Source: Aphrophora alni
Lineage: Eukaryota > Arthropoda > Insecta > Hemiptera > Aphrophoridae
Assembly: GCA_963513935.1 (NCBI GenBank)
Contig: OY740768.1
Coordinates: forward strand, 77,724,877-77,788,876
DNA length: 64,000 nt
Direction: 5' to 3'
The notes under the pieces were generated by a model, which was not told the DNA's origin, made no database searches, and saw only the letters and a list, made by a program, of their open reading frames with translations. Shown here piece by piece: positions 12,090 to 25,085 of the stretch (positions are counted from its first letter, which is position 1; every line of letters begins with the position of its first letter). Made by a program: the position numbers and the translations under genes.

Positions 12090-13180
12090 GTAAGATTTGT
12101 TTTTTTTTGTGTGTGCAAGGAAAAGTGAATTTCGCGGTTATATCGACCGAAGTTGAACCTAGAAATACTGGTAACGAAACAACATAGTGAACAATTTGAA
12201 CTAAATTCTTTTCATAATATATCAAAATTTAAATAACTTTTCTTTTGTACATAATTTTTCGTATAAGACAGGATTTCTTGGCCAGCATGAGCTCCCCTTC
12301 CCCGAGATATTGTATTTTAAATAAAGAAAACATTGTGACGTATTCAACCATTGTATCATTAATCAACCAAAATACAATCTAATTTGATATTATTAAATTA
12401 ATCCAAAGACTACTTACCTAGCATAGAATTTGTTATAAGCCTATAATCTACACATGGACTGATTCGTCCGTTACCCTGTCTTGGATCAAAACTTTTTGCC
12501 ACATTTGTTGAGAACATTTATAGCCAATCGTGTTTGCCAATTATTGGACTTTGCACCTTAAAAAAAAAAAAAAAAAAAATTCTAGAGTTGCTGATTAAGC
12601 GTCATTTTCTCTTGTTTACCATTTTTTAATGGTCATCATGCGATTGTCACGGCGGATGGATACAGTAACCACAATTGCACCTTTTTCTTTTTAGTCCAAT
12701 CAGAACACAATATTTTCTAATTTCTCAAATTTTTTATATTTATCTCTATTACACAATTTAACTCTGTAACGAAATATATTTATGTTAGTTTCAGCTGTTC
12801 CCTATGGCCCTATGTATTCTATCTGGCTCATTAAAACATTAGTCTAAATCCATCATGGCTGCTGTTAACAATAACCTGATTTTTCATCTTTTACATATTT
12901 ACTTATTAGTTTTACTTTATTTATTATTATGTTTTCATTTTTATTTTATTTTTTTAGTTTATACAATTATTCAATTAATCATGTAATCTTCCTTTTATGC
13001 TCAGAAATAAATTAATATGATGATTTTTTTTTTGTATTTGTACATCAGGTGTGTTAACAGCTTTCTAGGCTAAATATGTCCGATATTTCATATATAAAAA
13101 GTAAATATGTGTTTATGAGTCTTTAATTTAAATTTAAGTGTACTAGTAATGTTTATTTAAATTCAGTGTTTTAATTTCAG
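12090..13180 (+). other. probable intron 1
   Basis: Non-coding, with a run of about 20 A at 12560-12579. It ends in the acceptor TTTAATTTCAG at 13170-13180. Confidence 0.35.
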
Positions 13181-16100
13181 AAACAAAGAAGTGTTGTACA
13201 TGAAACTGGCCAAGTAAATCACATCAAAGTAACAAAGGATGACAGATGACCTCTCCATTTGTGTATTTAAAAATACCAGTAAGAAAAATATATATGACTC
13301 TACTCCACTTTCTAAAGGCAACGTGCAACATGTTCACAAGTCCATTATATCATCACCAACATTTTCAATTGTAAAACCTAGAAAAAAAATTAAGCGATCA
13401 AAAAAAATTGAATTAAATCCTTTAATAAACAAACATAACACTAATGATTATTCAAATAAACTGTTTAAAAATGAAGTTCAAAGAAGTAAAAATAACGAAT
13501 TAAGTCTAAATTTAGGAAACAAAAAAGCAAATAAAGATAGCCTTTCTTCATCATATGATAAATTGTTAAACCAAAACTTAACAGAAAATTGTATCAATAA
13601 AGTATTAGAACATAATATTCATGATAATATTAAAAAAAGTGGAAAAGAAAACATATTTTGTGGAAGTAAAATCGTTTCCAGAAAAGGTACTGTTGAGGAT
13701 AAGATGGATACAGCTAATGAAAAATGCTATCGCCTCTCAGCAAGAAGATGTTTATTTATTGATTCTATTAAAAATATACAGGCCTCAGATAAATCCATGT
13801 ATAGAACTAGTTTTAAACCAGAGATAATGAACTCAACACATGAAAATGAAGATCCGACCTTAATAGAAGTTCAAAACCCACCTTATTTGCCAGTATTATC
13901 AGAAAATGAGTTGAAAAATAATAGATCTGTAAATAATTCCATGTTGAAAGAAAGAAAAATGAATGTCGGTAACTTGCTGGAAAAAAATAATTCTAGAGCA
14001 TTTAATAATACTACAGAATTTCCAATACAGATAGTGGAAGAAAAATTCAGCAAAGAAACAAAGTGGTATGCTAATAAACAAAATAAAATTTCATCTCAAG
14101 GAAAACATAAACATTGTACTTCCAATGAAATTAAAACTGATGAAACAAATTATAATGAAATCTTTCCTTGTGATATGTATGTTCAAGATGAACTAGATTT
14201 TCCCACAGAATGGAAAAAAAGTTTCATTTCTATAACTAAAAATATTAATGATAGTAGTTCTAAAAGAATATGTCATTTAGATGCAAATAAAAATGTAGAA
14301 TCTGACAATTTTCAACATAGTGGAAAAAATAAATTGTTGAATTGCATTGCTGAAAATAATCAAATGTCTAAAAGTAATATTTGTTGTGATAGAAACAAAA
14401 AGATTAAAAAGAAATGTTCAAAGTTACTTGAAAGAAATAATAGAATTACAATGACAGAAAGATATTTTGAACCAATTAGTGATGATGATGAACAAGAAAA
14501 ATATGTTATAGAACAGTTTTTATCTCAATCTGAAATTACAGATAAGGGACCATCATTGTCAAAAACATCAACAAATAAAAGCAGTGTTACACAATCTGAA
14601 AATATAGCTTTTAACTATAATAAATCTATACAACCATCATCATTAGTTTTAAAAACAGAAATTCAAAACTTGGAGAAAAATAAAACTTGTAAAAGATTTT
14701 TGAATTACAACATAGAAGCAAATTATGTGAATGATACCAATAGTCTTGGTAATAAGGAAAACAGTTTTAAAGATGAAAGAAATACAACTTTTACAGAAAA
14801 ACCTATACAAGTTTTAAGATCTAAAACTAAAACTAAGTTAAATTTGCAAAGAAGTTTGAATTTTAATAGCTTGGATGAATTTCACTTTGAAAAAGAGAAA
14901 AACAATAGCCTCGAAAAATCATTAGATCTATTTAGTGATGATATGTCACAATCTACGTCACCTATTTTTTCTGGGAAAAGATCTCGGAACCAAAGTTGTA
15001 AAGAAATATTAAATTTGTTTAGTAATGATGATATGTCACAACCTGTATCACCTATATTGTCGAGGAAAAAATCTCAGAAGCAAAGTCACAAAGTATCAAT
15101 AGATTTGTTTAGTAATAATAATATCTCACAACCTACATCACCTATATTGTCAGGGGGGATATCTCGGAATAAAAATCACAAAGAAATATTAGATTTGCTT
15201 AGTAGTTATGATGAAGTACAACCTAAATTGTCTAAACAGCCAGGAAAACAATCTCAGAAACAAAGCTACAAAGAAATGTTAGATCAATTAGATAAAGATG
15301 ATAAAACAGAACCTTCATCACCTATACTGTTAGGAAACCGATCTTTGATACAAAATCACAAAGGAATGTTAGACCTATTTAGTAATAATGATAAAATACA
15401 ACTTACATCACCTATACTGTCAGGGATAAAATCTAAAAAACAAAGCTACAAAGAATTATTAGACTTCTCTAGAATTGATGATCAAACTCAATCTAAAACA
15501 CAAATAATGTCATCAGAGAAAAAACCTCAGAACGAAAGCAATAAATATATTTCCAAAGGTTTAAACAAAGATGAAAATGATAAAATTTCAATTTCTTTAT
15601 TGCCCTCAAATTGTACTATTTCAGATCTTATTATATTGGGAAGTACAAATGAATCAAATAATATATGCTCAAAAGAAAATGTGTTTAAATATAGTCAAAA
15701 GAAAGTAGAACAATATCGGTTAAACGAATCATTCGAATATGTTTCAAAAAAGAGACATCATGCCAGTGAGAACTTTATTGTAGACAACACAAGAGAACTG
15801 AAGTCAGTAAAATCAGATGAAAATGATAAACTATTAATAGAAGAATTTCCAACTCAATTAGCTTATTTTCAACAACCCATGAACGTTTCAAAAAAGTTTA
15901 AATTAGATAACAGTGCTTATAATTCTAATATCATTTTTACAAAATCAAACAAAAATAATGGTACATTTTCTGAAAAAATGAATCAATTTGAAACCGAAGA
16001 AAGATTGTTGAATCAAACACCAGTAAATAATGAATTTAAAAATGGAATTGACCTTTCAAATTTTTCATCTCAAAATGATATAAGTCTTAAAACAGATTTA

Positions 16101-16262
16101 AATCGTGAGTCATTTTATAGCTCCAAATTTATTAACAGAAGTGTGAATGAAACTCAGGAGATAATTGAAGATTTTATTTCTCAAGAAAAATCAGATTGTT
16201 TATTATCAGAGCTTGTTATAGAAACTCAATCATCACCACGAGGAGATAGTTCGTCCAGTCAG
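13181..16262 (+). CDS. large coding exon of an unrecognised nuclear-type repeat protein (codons 1-1008)
   Basis: The exon follows the acceptor at 13180. Translation most likely starts at ATG 13239, preceded in frame by a TAA. It runs 1008 codons to CAG at 16262, where CAG|GTTAGT is a good donor; without splicing it would stop six codons later at 16281-16283. The protein is rich in Lys, Asn, Ser and Gln. A basic cluster KPRKKIKRSKK near residue 50 and KKIKKKCSK near 387 look like nuclear localisation signals. Residues about 559-765 hold seven repeats of about 30 residues, consensus KEiLDLFSnnDxsQPtSPIL. An acidic stretch ISDDDEQEK precedes them, and many SQ/TQ and SP sites are scattered, dense at the end (DFISQEKSD, ETQSSPRGDSSSSQ). 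No catalytic domain is visible. A scaffold in DNA repair or chromosome biology would fit the SQ/TQ and SP content, but this is inference. A second short frame from the exon start (KQRSVVHETG...) ends at 13246-13248. Confidence 0.8.
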
Positions 16263-16384
16263 GTTAGTGTACAAATATCTTAGCTGTACTGTTTTAATAC
16301 AGTTTAATTTAATTTCTGTTGAATAACATACTTAATTTATAAATTGATATAGTTTAATCAGACATTTGTCATCATAGGGCCTTT

Positions 16385-16650
16385 TTGGAAACTAAAACTA
16401 GTAATCTAAGAAAGTTTGGAGCACTAATCTAATAAGACTATACTAGGTTGGAACAGTAAAATTAAACTAAGTCTAGATACAAAGAACTACATTACACAAG
16501 GAATGGCAAACACTATATTGCATAAGAGGTTGGGGTCACCTAACTAAACATATGTGGTAACGGAACAGATCATCAGGATGAACAACCTTTTGTCCCTTCT
16601 TCCAAAAGTTTAGCAAGCGTGACCTTTAGAGATTTAACCAAAAAAATTTC
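16385..16650 (-). repeat. dispersed repeat, inverted relative to a copy at 31.7-32.0 kb
   Basis: Read on the minus strand, this shows blocks shared with the plus strand at about 31740-32010 in the same order: TGCTAAACTTT, GGGACAAAA-GTTGTTCA, TGTTTAGTTAG, CTCTTAT, TTTGCCATTC-TTGTGT and TTATTAGATTA. Identity is roughly two thirds by eye. It is an interspersed repeat of unknown class without coding potential. Confidence 0.55.
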
Positions 16651-16659
16651 AGCTTGTTT

Positions 16660-16801
16660 ATAAAGATAAGGATTTCTTTAAGTTTTCTATTTATAGAAAT
16701 AAGATAAGCCCATCTTATGTAATGATTATTATAAAGGTAAGGATTTCTTTAAGTTTTCGATTTATAGAAATAAGATACGCCCATCTTATGTAATGATTAT
16801 T
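16660..16801. repeat. direct tandem duplication, 71 bp x 2
   Basis: Copies starting at 16660 and 16731 differ at only a few positions (for example ATAAAGATAAGG versus ATAAAGGTAAGG), so the duplication is fairly recent. Confidence 0.9.
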
Positions 16802-17689
16802 ATTAATCTAGTTATTTTTCTAATGATATTTGATAAACTTTTCAGTTAATGATATTTTTTCTGATATAGATTGTCTAAACCGAGTACTAAATCATATTAG
16901 GGATGTCTTAGTTTAACTTTACACCTAATGCTATATTTTGTAACAGTTTTTTGATTTTAAAACAAGTTCTTAACTTATTAGATTTCTGGTTCTCTGGTTA
17001 ATTAAAAAATATACAACATATAAGGAATTATTTATTAATTATTATATACCATAAAAAAAAACTTAAATTAAAATATCAGCCTTTTCTTTTTTTAAATAAT
17101 CATCTGTAATAAATAAGCTGCTTGTTATTCAATTTTTCAGTCAATTTATTACTTATAAAATTGTTTTTATTGATTTTATTCAGTTTGTCCACATTTAGCA
17201 CTTTAACATTTTAAATATACACTATATTTTTCTATGATTCATCAGGATTCTGTTGGATTAAAACTTTCTAATAGATCAACGATCTCCCTCTTAGCTCCTC
17301 TTAGCTCAAAGCTGAACTGACTAAGTGTCCTTTTTACAACAATCACTTTTATATTTAATCTATATTCAACTTACAAAATATTGAGTTTTCATCGGTTCTT
17401 TTTTTAATTTTGGTATTCAAACTCACAATAATTTTATTTATATATTTAAAAATTAAATAATTCTACAATTTTAGATTTCACCATACAGTGTACCAACCAA
17501 TATTAATATAAAGTTTATTACCATGTAAATAAATACACTTTCAAAAGTCCCTTACCACACTTGGGAATAAACAAAATAACAAAAAACCAAACCTTTTGTC
17601 AAAAGAAAAATGTTTTTTCGTATTAGACCCTTATAGCTATTACAAAAACAAAGTTGTCATCTTCAGAGGGAATCTTAACAAGGGAAATC

Positions 17690-18120
17690 AAACCACTCGT
17701 TGAGAGGAAATGGTGGTTACTCATCTTTGTATTGGTCATTCCATAATTACTCATGGATTTCTGATGGAACACAGAATGCCCATTCTGTTGAGTTGTCAGA
17801 TCTTAATAGATGGTGTTATATGAAGAGCTGTGCGTAGGACATTTTTCTACCCAATTCGATTCAGATGTTGTTAGGGACAATGCTGATGTCCTTAATCGGG
17901 TATAGACTTACATCGCCTCAATGTTTTTGGTGAAATTATTTTTTAAAATTAGTTTACAGCCCTGTAATATTTTAATTGATGTTTTATTTTTAGACATTTT
18001 TGTTAACTTGTTGCACACCTTCTTTACAGGTCTATTTTTGTTAGATTTATGTTGAGGAGCATTTTATGCTGTTACTTTGTTTGTGAAGGCGATGATGACT
18101 CTAATGATTTTTCATCTTAA
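17690..18120 (+). pseudogene. 3' remnant of a LINE (end of RNase H / C-terminal region)
   Basis: One frame reads EEMVVTHLCIGHSIITHGFL and MPILLSCQ. This matches the common LINE C-terminal pattern RLRIGHTxLTHGYL followed by a cysteine region, with stops in between. The following AT-rich stretch with GATGATGACTCTAATGATTT would be the 3' untranslated tail. Only the last part of the element survives. Assignment rests on this short pattern. Confidence 0.5.
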
Positions 18121-18238
18121 AACAAACATTTTTGAAGGTCAGGAAAGCTTTAAAGATGGTCACATGTGTAACGTTCTACCTAAATTTAAGGCAGATTTAA
18201 TTATTACAGATTAAATTTAACTCTGCAGATTTAATAAT

Positions 18239-18390
18239 TACAGCCCGTCCGTCACGTGCTGGCCCCTAGCGTTTTACCTCTGAAACACAGAACCAGACGT
18301 TTGGACTGTAAACTGCCCTCAGGCTGAAATTGAACCTTGAGTCAGGCTCTGTTCTTGAGATAACGGGACAAGCAGTCACTCTAGTTCTTT
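18239..18390. other. GC-richer segment of unknown nature
   Basis: About 150 bases (CCGTCCGTCACGTGCTGGCC... ) are clearly less AT-rich than the surroundings and are followed by a poly-A run at about 18415. A decayed SINE or other inserted element is possible. No open frame is seen. Confidence 0.25.
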
Positions 18391-19784
18391 GTACAATGTA
18401 AGTCACAATTTTTCAAAAAAAAAAAAAAAAAAGGAGAAATGAGTCGACTACGAAAATGAAAAGTTTTCTTATTTAAAGGCGCGTAAGAATTAATCTTAAA
18501 GTTGAAATGTGCTTCTTAAATCTTCTAAATTTAAAAAGAACCATGTTAAATTTTCATAAAATCGACATTGCTTCGCAAACCTATTCAGCAAAGTTTTCCA
18601 GGATTTCGTCATCTAAAATCCAGGTAAAGCAAGATTTCATTTTAAACTTTATTGAGTTGACTATATTATAATATATTTACTGTTCATAGAACTAAAATTT
18701 GAAATTGTATTTTTAATTGTAATTACACTTTATGTTATCTGTATTTATTTTATTTTTTTTTGAGAATATAACTTGATATAATCTTTTGAAAGAAAAACCA
18801 ATAGGTTTTCCTTTTATTTTAGTTATTGTGAAGTCAAATCACCTATTAAAGAAATCTTTAAATTTAATTTCAACTGAATTTTAAATTGTCTATAAATCAT
18901 ACGAGCTTAAATTCAAACAATCTTTAAAACAAAAAGCTTCTCTTCTCATTTCCTTAAAAAAATAAAATAAAGTCATTCAGTAAATTATTTCAACATATAT
19001 AATCTTTTGTTTTCAAAGAAATTGCTTTTATTAAAAATTAGTTACAAAGAAATATGTTGCTCATAAAGCTACAAATGAAATGTTTTAACCTGTCAAGAAA
19101 TGTCTGTTCTTTGTGTAATGTGACACTTTTTTTGTACAGCAATAAGCTGGTTCCAGCAGGCTAGAGAAATCTTACGATCTTGCTGTGAATTCTAAGTCAG
19201 CATAAAACCTAAGTACTTTTTTTTTTTTTTTTTTTTTAAATAACAAAAAAAGGTAAAAGTGAAAAATAGAAGAACAATTTGATCTGTGACTTTTCATACC
19301 AGTGGAAAACTAGCAAGTGAAATTTGTGAAATGATATTTTTTGAATGTCTTTGTCTTTAAAATATAATTAATTTGTTTAAAAAAAAAATCTAGAACCAAA
19401 AATAAAATTTCTTTGGATGGGATATGCATGCAAAATTTTTCGATCTCATGACCCCAAAGGGGTTAATTTTCTAAATTTTTAATATTGACGTCAATAAATA
19501 AGTAATTAATATTTTCCTTTTTTTTGCTAAAAATATATATTAAAAAAAAATCTTTTTTTACAGTTGGCCAACATATATATAAATATACATGTGTAATTTA
19601 AATAATTAAAATTTGTATTTCTTTTATATATAGTTTAAATTTTAGATGCTTTGTAACAGGATATTTTAATGAATTGTCTTCATTAACTATGTTGTATAAT
19701 AATAATAATATTTCTTTACTATAATGTGTAAAGTTTCGCAATTGTCTTTTAAATTAATAAATCTGAACCATCGTTTGTTAGTAC

Positions 19785-20290
19785 AAGCAGCCGAACGCTC
19801 CAAGCGGCGGACATCGTAGACTCAAATGTAAACAATAGCGAACTACGCGAGTCAATGAATTTACCGCTAGTAATTTACATAAATAGTTTAAAACAACCAA
19901 CGACAAAAACTGATTGTTCAATTACGTGATAAATCAATACCTATCCATAATAAGTCTTCAACATCATATATCTGGATCGAGTAGGAGATATTGTATGTTA
20001 ATACGATGTAAATTCAAGTCAAATGGACAACTAAAATACGCAAGGACAACGTTGATTAATAATTGTATTTTATAATTTCGCAAACGGAGAATAAAGGAGT
20101 GATGTTAGAAAAATTCATAAATATCATTAATACGCGAAATCTCATGAGACACCCATGGGAACTTATATTAAATTATGTACTTGCATACCTTTTATTAAAC
20201 ATAATTTCTGTCAGCCATTGATAAACCCCGCCCATCGGCACACTGACGTCACTGAGCGGCAACGTATTGGAAGTATGAACCCAGCTATTT
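19785..20290. promoter_or_regulatory. GC-richer island with CRE-like and GC-box words
   Basis: Two short GC-richer patches (19790-19860 and 20222-20275) stand out. The second holds CCCGCCC and a perfect TGACGTCA palindrome within CACTGACGTCACTGAG. Another TGACGTCA occurs at about 19487. This could be an intronic enhancer, an alternative promoter or a fragment of a transposon. Nothing decides between them. Confidence 0.25.
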
Positions 20291-22473
20291 CATGTTAATT
20301 AAAAAGTTTTATTTCGAACAAACACAATTATTTAAAGAGTTTGTTTCTCCCAAATAATTTATAAAAATCTAGAAATTAAGGGAATTTTGTAAAATAGTAT
20401 ATAAGTTCATTCCATTCATACTACTTCATTTAATTAAAAATGTGAATAAGTGAGAGGTACTTAAATCCATGTTAAATCTTCAGCTTAAAAATTTTGGGTT
20501 CGAGATTTTTTTTAACACCAAAAAGGACGCTATTTTAAACCGGCGTGAGTCGACATCCAGCTACCAGAAAGAACACTCTCATAATGTGAAGAGAATCCAT
20601 TTGAAACCTATCTACAATCATCCAGGACTCTAGAATTGGCCAAAATTCATCATCATAACCTGGACACGATATCTAAATACTGGTGAGACCCATCCAGGGT
20701 ATATTTTACAAATTTTAAAGGCTAAAATTGGATTACCAAAATTAAATTTGCAAACTTTTGATTTTGAACCTAAACATAATTAACTCTGCTAAAACCATTC
20801 AAAGTGTTCATAAACTATTGTTATCATTTATAATTAAGTAATATTATCTATGTATAAATCTAAATATAAGATAATTACCAACATTCTAACCAAAAAGTGG
20901 TGAGGTCAGCGAACAACCCATTCCCGAGATTAAATCAAAATTTAACAAAATACCAAACTTATTTCATAATATTAGAATTAATTACTAATTGTGACTAGAA
21001 TTAATAACTATCTTGTAGATATAATTAATAATTTGTTACTAATTGAATTGTCCATTTATATGTAAATCCCAATATACCTAGTGAACAATCAGTGAGAGGG
21101 ATAAACTTTTATCAATGGATTTACAAAACATTGCATAAACCTATGTATTGAAATGAACTTATAATTTATCACAATTTGTTTTATCTTAATAATTGAGTTA
21201 GATAGAAAAAAAAATAAATAAATAAATGTGTTATAAATTGTTAACTTGAACTCTATTGTTTTATTTATAACAATTAAATTGGCTCAGTACAAAGTCATTA
21301 TCAGCCAAATATTTAATTGAGATTATTGTAGTTCAAATTCATTGGTTATTTATCAAAGTTAACTTAGTTTCTTTTAAATTTCTATTTATTGTAACTTAAC
21401 ACTTAAGGTTACCCATAAATTGTATGATTTGAAGTATCATATATATATTTTAAATTGAATCAATATCATTTTCCAAATTACTTCATATGTTGATTGTATT
21501 TGATAAGCATTAATTTTCAATTTATCACAATATTTTGACAAAATTTATTTTAATTGTTTTAACCTCAAATTTATCTATTACCTCTTTATAAACATTTTAT
21601 GTTGTCACTACAAAGTGAAGCAATTACAATTTAAGATTCAATAATAAAATTTACTATTATAGGTTATCCTTTATTGCATTGGCACCTCAACGTAGGGTTT
21701 TTTGCAAGATAACTACCTCAGTGTGAATTGGTATCTAAATATATAAATATTTTACATAATAATATAGAGGTATTGGGAAGATTTTATTACAAATGTAATA
21801 TAATATATTATAAAATAATATATTCTTTCAAGTTATTTTCTGAAAAACTTCTTAAATTTTGATTAACTTTCTAAATGAAACAGAATTACCTCTTGACTCT
21901 ACTCAATTCAAGCTAATTGGTTAATTTGGAAATGGATGGTTATTTAAAAAAAGGCTAAATTCAGTTTCTTATTTTCTAGGTTCAGACATTAATAAATAAT
22001 AAGATATGATGTTATATTAACATAATAACATTAATTTTATTAGAACTTAACATACAATATTGAATAACAATTTGTTAAGGTTTAACTCTCTCTTAGAGTT
22101 CATGAAATTTCCAATAAAGTTTGTAGTATAGGCCTCTAGGCTTAGCTCAATTTAGCAGAACACTTGGACTCAAATAATACAATATTAATTAGGCTAGATC
22201 TCAGGGTAGGCACTCGGCTGGCATGGTTGTGTTATACAAGTATAACGCATAAATAAATTGAAAATTGGAATGATTAAAATTCTAAAAAAAAAAAAAATTA
22301 ATTAAAGTTCATCAGTATACAAGAAATGTTGAATTGATAGTTTTGAAGTAAATACAGGCCTTTGAATTTGGCAAATGTTTAGAAAAGTTAATTAACAGAG
22401 TATACCATGCTCTGTACAGTTCACACTGACTCTAATCATTCAATTAGACACATATTATAAAAGAAAACTTTGG

Positions 22474-22761
22474 ATGTTTAATTTGGCTTCTGTACTGTCT
22501 GATCTCTACAATGCTACTGTAAGATTTCTTCAAACCATGGCGCCTCGTTTTGTTGCGGAGCGGTATTTTCTATTTTCAGTTAGATCGTTTGTTGAAACGG
22601 TTGGAGTTCTTCCGCGGCACCATATAGTACCGTTTTTTTTCTTCTTTTCTGACCATTGGCAATTTGGGGTTGTAATAATCATTTCTTGCATTCGTATTTG
22701 TTGTTTTGTATCAATTTGTTTATTAATTACACATTATTTAACTAATTTAAGGGTGATTTAG
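22474..22761 (+). other. unassigned open frame over a GC-richer island
   Basis: A 95-codon frame whose best ATG is at about 22538 in a strong context (ACCATGG). It begins MAPRFVAERYFLFSVRSFVE and becomes strongly hydrophobic at the end. About 100 bases around 22535-22635 are GC-richer than the flanks. The peptide is not recognised. A repeat fragment is as likely as an exon. Confidence 0.2.
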
Positions 22762-23351
22762 ACCGCGTACATACATATCAGCTGATCTATCTTAGTACAA
22801 GGTTGACTACATCAGCCGGCATAATGCCGGTGTTTACACTTTAACTCATTTCTTCCTCCTCAATATTTTACAATGTTTGCAATTAAAACTAACAGATGTT
22901 TTTGCATACAAATAATTTATGAGTAGTGGTATCTTAGAGTAATTTACAGTCTGATCGTTCTATTTAGTACTTCGAAATATGGTTACATATATTTGGGAGA
23001 ATGGCCGTAGGCCGTTTTCGTGTTTAACATTTCAAGTTCACTGTTCCTTATAAGTAGTGATTTGCTTTTAAATAAAGTTTGGGATCTTTTGAAATGATTT
23101 TAAATAAAGATATGTGATGTTATGGTTGTGTAGTGGTGTGGTTAATTTGTGTGTCGGCGTCTAAATTTCGAATGTTTACAATTTAGAGATAAGCCTATCT
23201 TACGTCTGCTTTAGGAATGTTTTGTTTTGCAATTGAATGAATATGGGTGGTTTATTAATAATAGGTTGTATATAAATGTCCGCTATTAATACTTATGAAT
23301 GTAGATCGTTGTATTCTATGCTTAATTATCCAAATCGTCTATTTTTCATTT

Positions 23352-24735
23352 TGTGACGGTGTGAAAAGTCAGATTTTAATATAGACTCATTTAAAAGACG
23401 CGGTTAAGCCAAAGAGATAAGAGATTCAAATAATAATTTAAATGTAGTAACTTCATTAATAAAAGAAAAATGGATTTTCAAGACAACAGTATGAATAACC
23501 ATGTTTAATTTTAATGTAATTTAGTTTGTTTGTTATGTTAAGTAAATCATTTGTATTTTACGGCAGTGTGGTAAAATGTGGGAACAGTAACCGGAAGGAA
23601 CGCTTTCGGAAGTAAGAATTTGCCTCATGGTAACGGCAGTCTAAGTCCAGCGTTAGGAGTGACAGGTTGTTTCTAAAAAGTCTAAGTCCAGAGCTTGGAG
23701 GGACTAGATGTGTTTCTAAAAATTCTATGTCCAGCGATTGAAGGGACAAGATGTGTTTTCTAAAAGTTGAGTTTACCGCTTAAAATGGACAGGTTGTGTT
23801 TTTCAAGTAATAATCCAGTGTTTGGAGAAATAAGATCGTAGAAAGAGTTTCTAGGTTCTATTAGAACAATGTACATTTGATTTTTTATCTCAAATAGAGA
23901 TCGAAAGTATCTAAGAATCCATGTTTAGCGTGTTTCAAAGACAATAACGTGGGAACGTAAAAGACAATAGTTTATGTACACGAGTTATGAATATTCTCAA
24001 CAACTGGAGAAAACAACTTCTGAACGAGGGAGAATCCTCTACAAGCCGTAGAACTTCAACGTGTAGGACATCAGTTTTCCATTCGGACACAGACAATGTT
24101 TTTTATTTAGATCGGCGTTGTGGTATAGACGCTATATATTATCTGTTTGATTAATAACCTGTGTTATGTTTTAAATTAATTTTTTATAAATGTTTATCTA
24201 TTTAAAGAGAATTTAGGAGATTATTACTAGAGGAGATAATAGTAAAAATGAAATTTTAAATAATGAAAATAGAATCTTTTTATTTTTCTCTTAGAGCTAC
24301 TAAGTTACTAAAAAATTCATAGCTTAAATTCCTGTTGCAACAATTTTATTTGTAGAAGCATTTTTGAAGATAAAATTAATTAATTTGAAAGAAAGAAATA
24401 AAGGAAATATAAATTCATAAGTTGTTATTGAAACTAAAAGGATAACTAGTATTTATAATATGATTTTGTGGTTAATAATATTTGTAGGATGTTTCTTTGA
24501 ATGTTTAATAAATGTTTTCTTTGTAACATTTCAGCCAAAGTGTTCTCATTTAAAACCAAAATCCACTGTAAGTACACTGTAAAAAGAGCCTACGACCCCA
24601 GAGATCTTATAAATAATTAAATTCATTCTTTTTTCTAAATTGGTATGCTAAAGCAAACCTGGCGCCCTAAAGTCGAGCAAATTAACAAATTAATAACAAT
24701 TAAAAGTAACTTCAGCTAAATTTTAAATTGTTACA
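23352..24735 (+). repeat. 5' LTR, 1384 bp
   Basis: Starts TGTGACGGTGTG and ends TTGTTACA. About 23640-23840 is a degenerate array of some five 41-45-bp units built on TCTAAGTCCAG...GGGAC.AG.TGTGTTTCTAAAA. The bases just after the LTR (AATGTCGCCACAACTGTTGG) are where a primer-binding site is expected, but no TGG-starting tRNA complement is obvious. Confidence 0.93.
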
Positions 24736-25085
24736 AATGTCGCCACAACTGTTGGGCTTTTTTGGTCGAAAGTACAGTGATTTTGGTGATGAGAACTCTT
24801 AAAATCAAGGTAAGGACTCTCTCTATCATAATAAGAAAGATTCTCTTAAAGTTTTGTGTTGATTAAGTAATAGATTCTGTTGTGTTAAGTAAAATAAATT
24901 AAAATGGGTTTAGAAATAATAAATGTTAATAATAGTGAACAGGTTAGGATAATGATTTTGGTAACTAAAATTTAAATTTAAAACTAAAGACTAAACATAA
25001 TAATAATAATTAAAATGGAGGGTACAAGCAGTGATCATTTGATGGAGGGTAGTTTTATTTGATAAGTGAAAAAAATAGAAATAGG

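Larger units (their letters stand above)
16263..23347. other. non-coding DNA, probable intron with decayed repeats
   Basis: AT-rich, without convincing exons. It contains the annotated tandem duplication, LINE remnant and GC-richer islands, poly-A/T tracts at about 18415-18432 and 19219-19237, and a 15-base odd palindrome CCGGCATAATGCCGG at 22816-22830. Confidence 0.45.

Noticed and set aside
12007..12225. 72-codon minus-strand frame opposite the candidate promoter
   Set aside because: No domain, low-complexity stretch, no splice context.
20460..20720. Possible Gypsy pol C-terminus (phrase KRIHLKPIYNHPG)
   Set aside because: Too short and isolated, with no neighbouring integrase motifs.
23558..23749. 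63-codon minus-strand frame, repeated identically at 30138-30329
   Set aside because: It lies inside both LTRs, so its conservation only reflects LTR identity; no domain.
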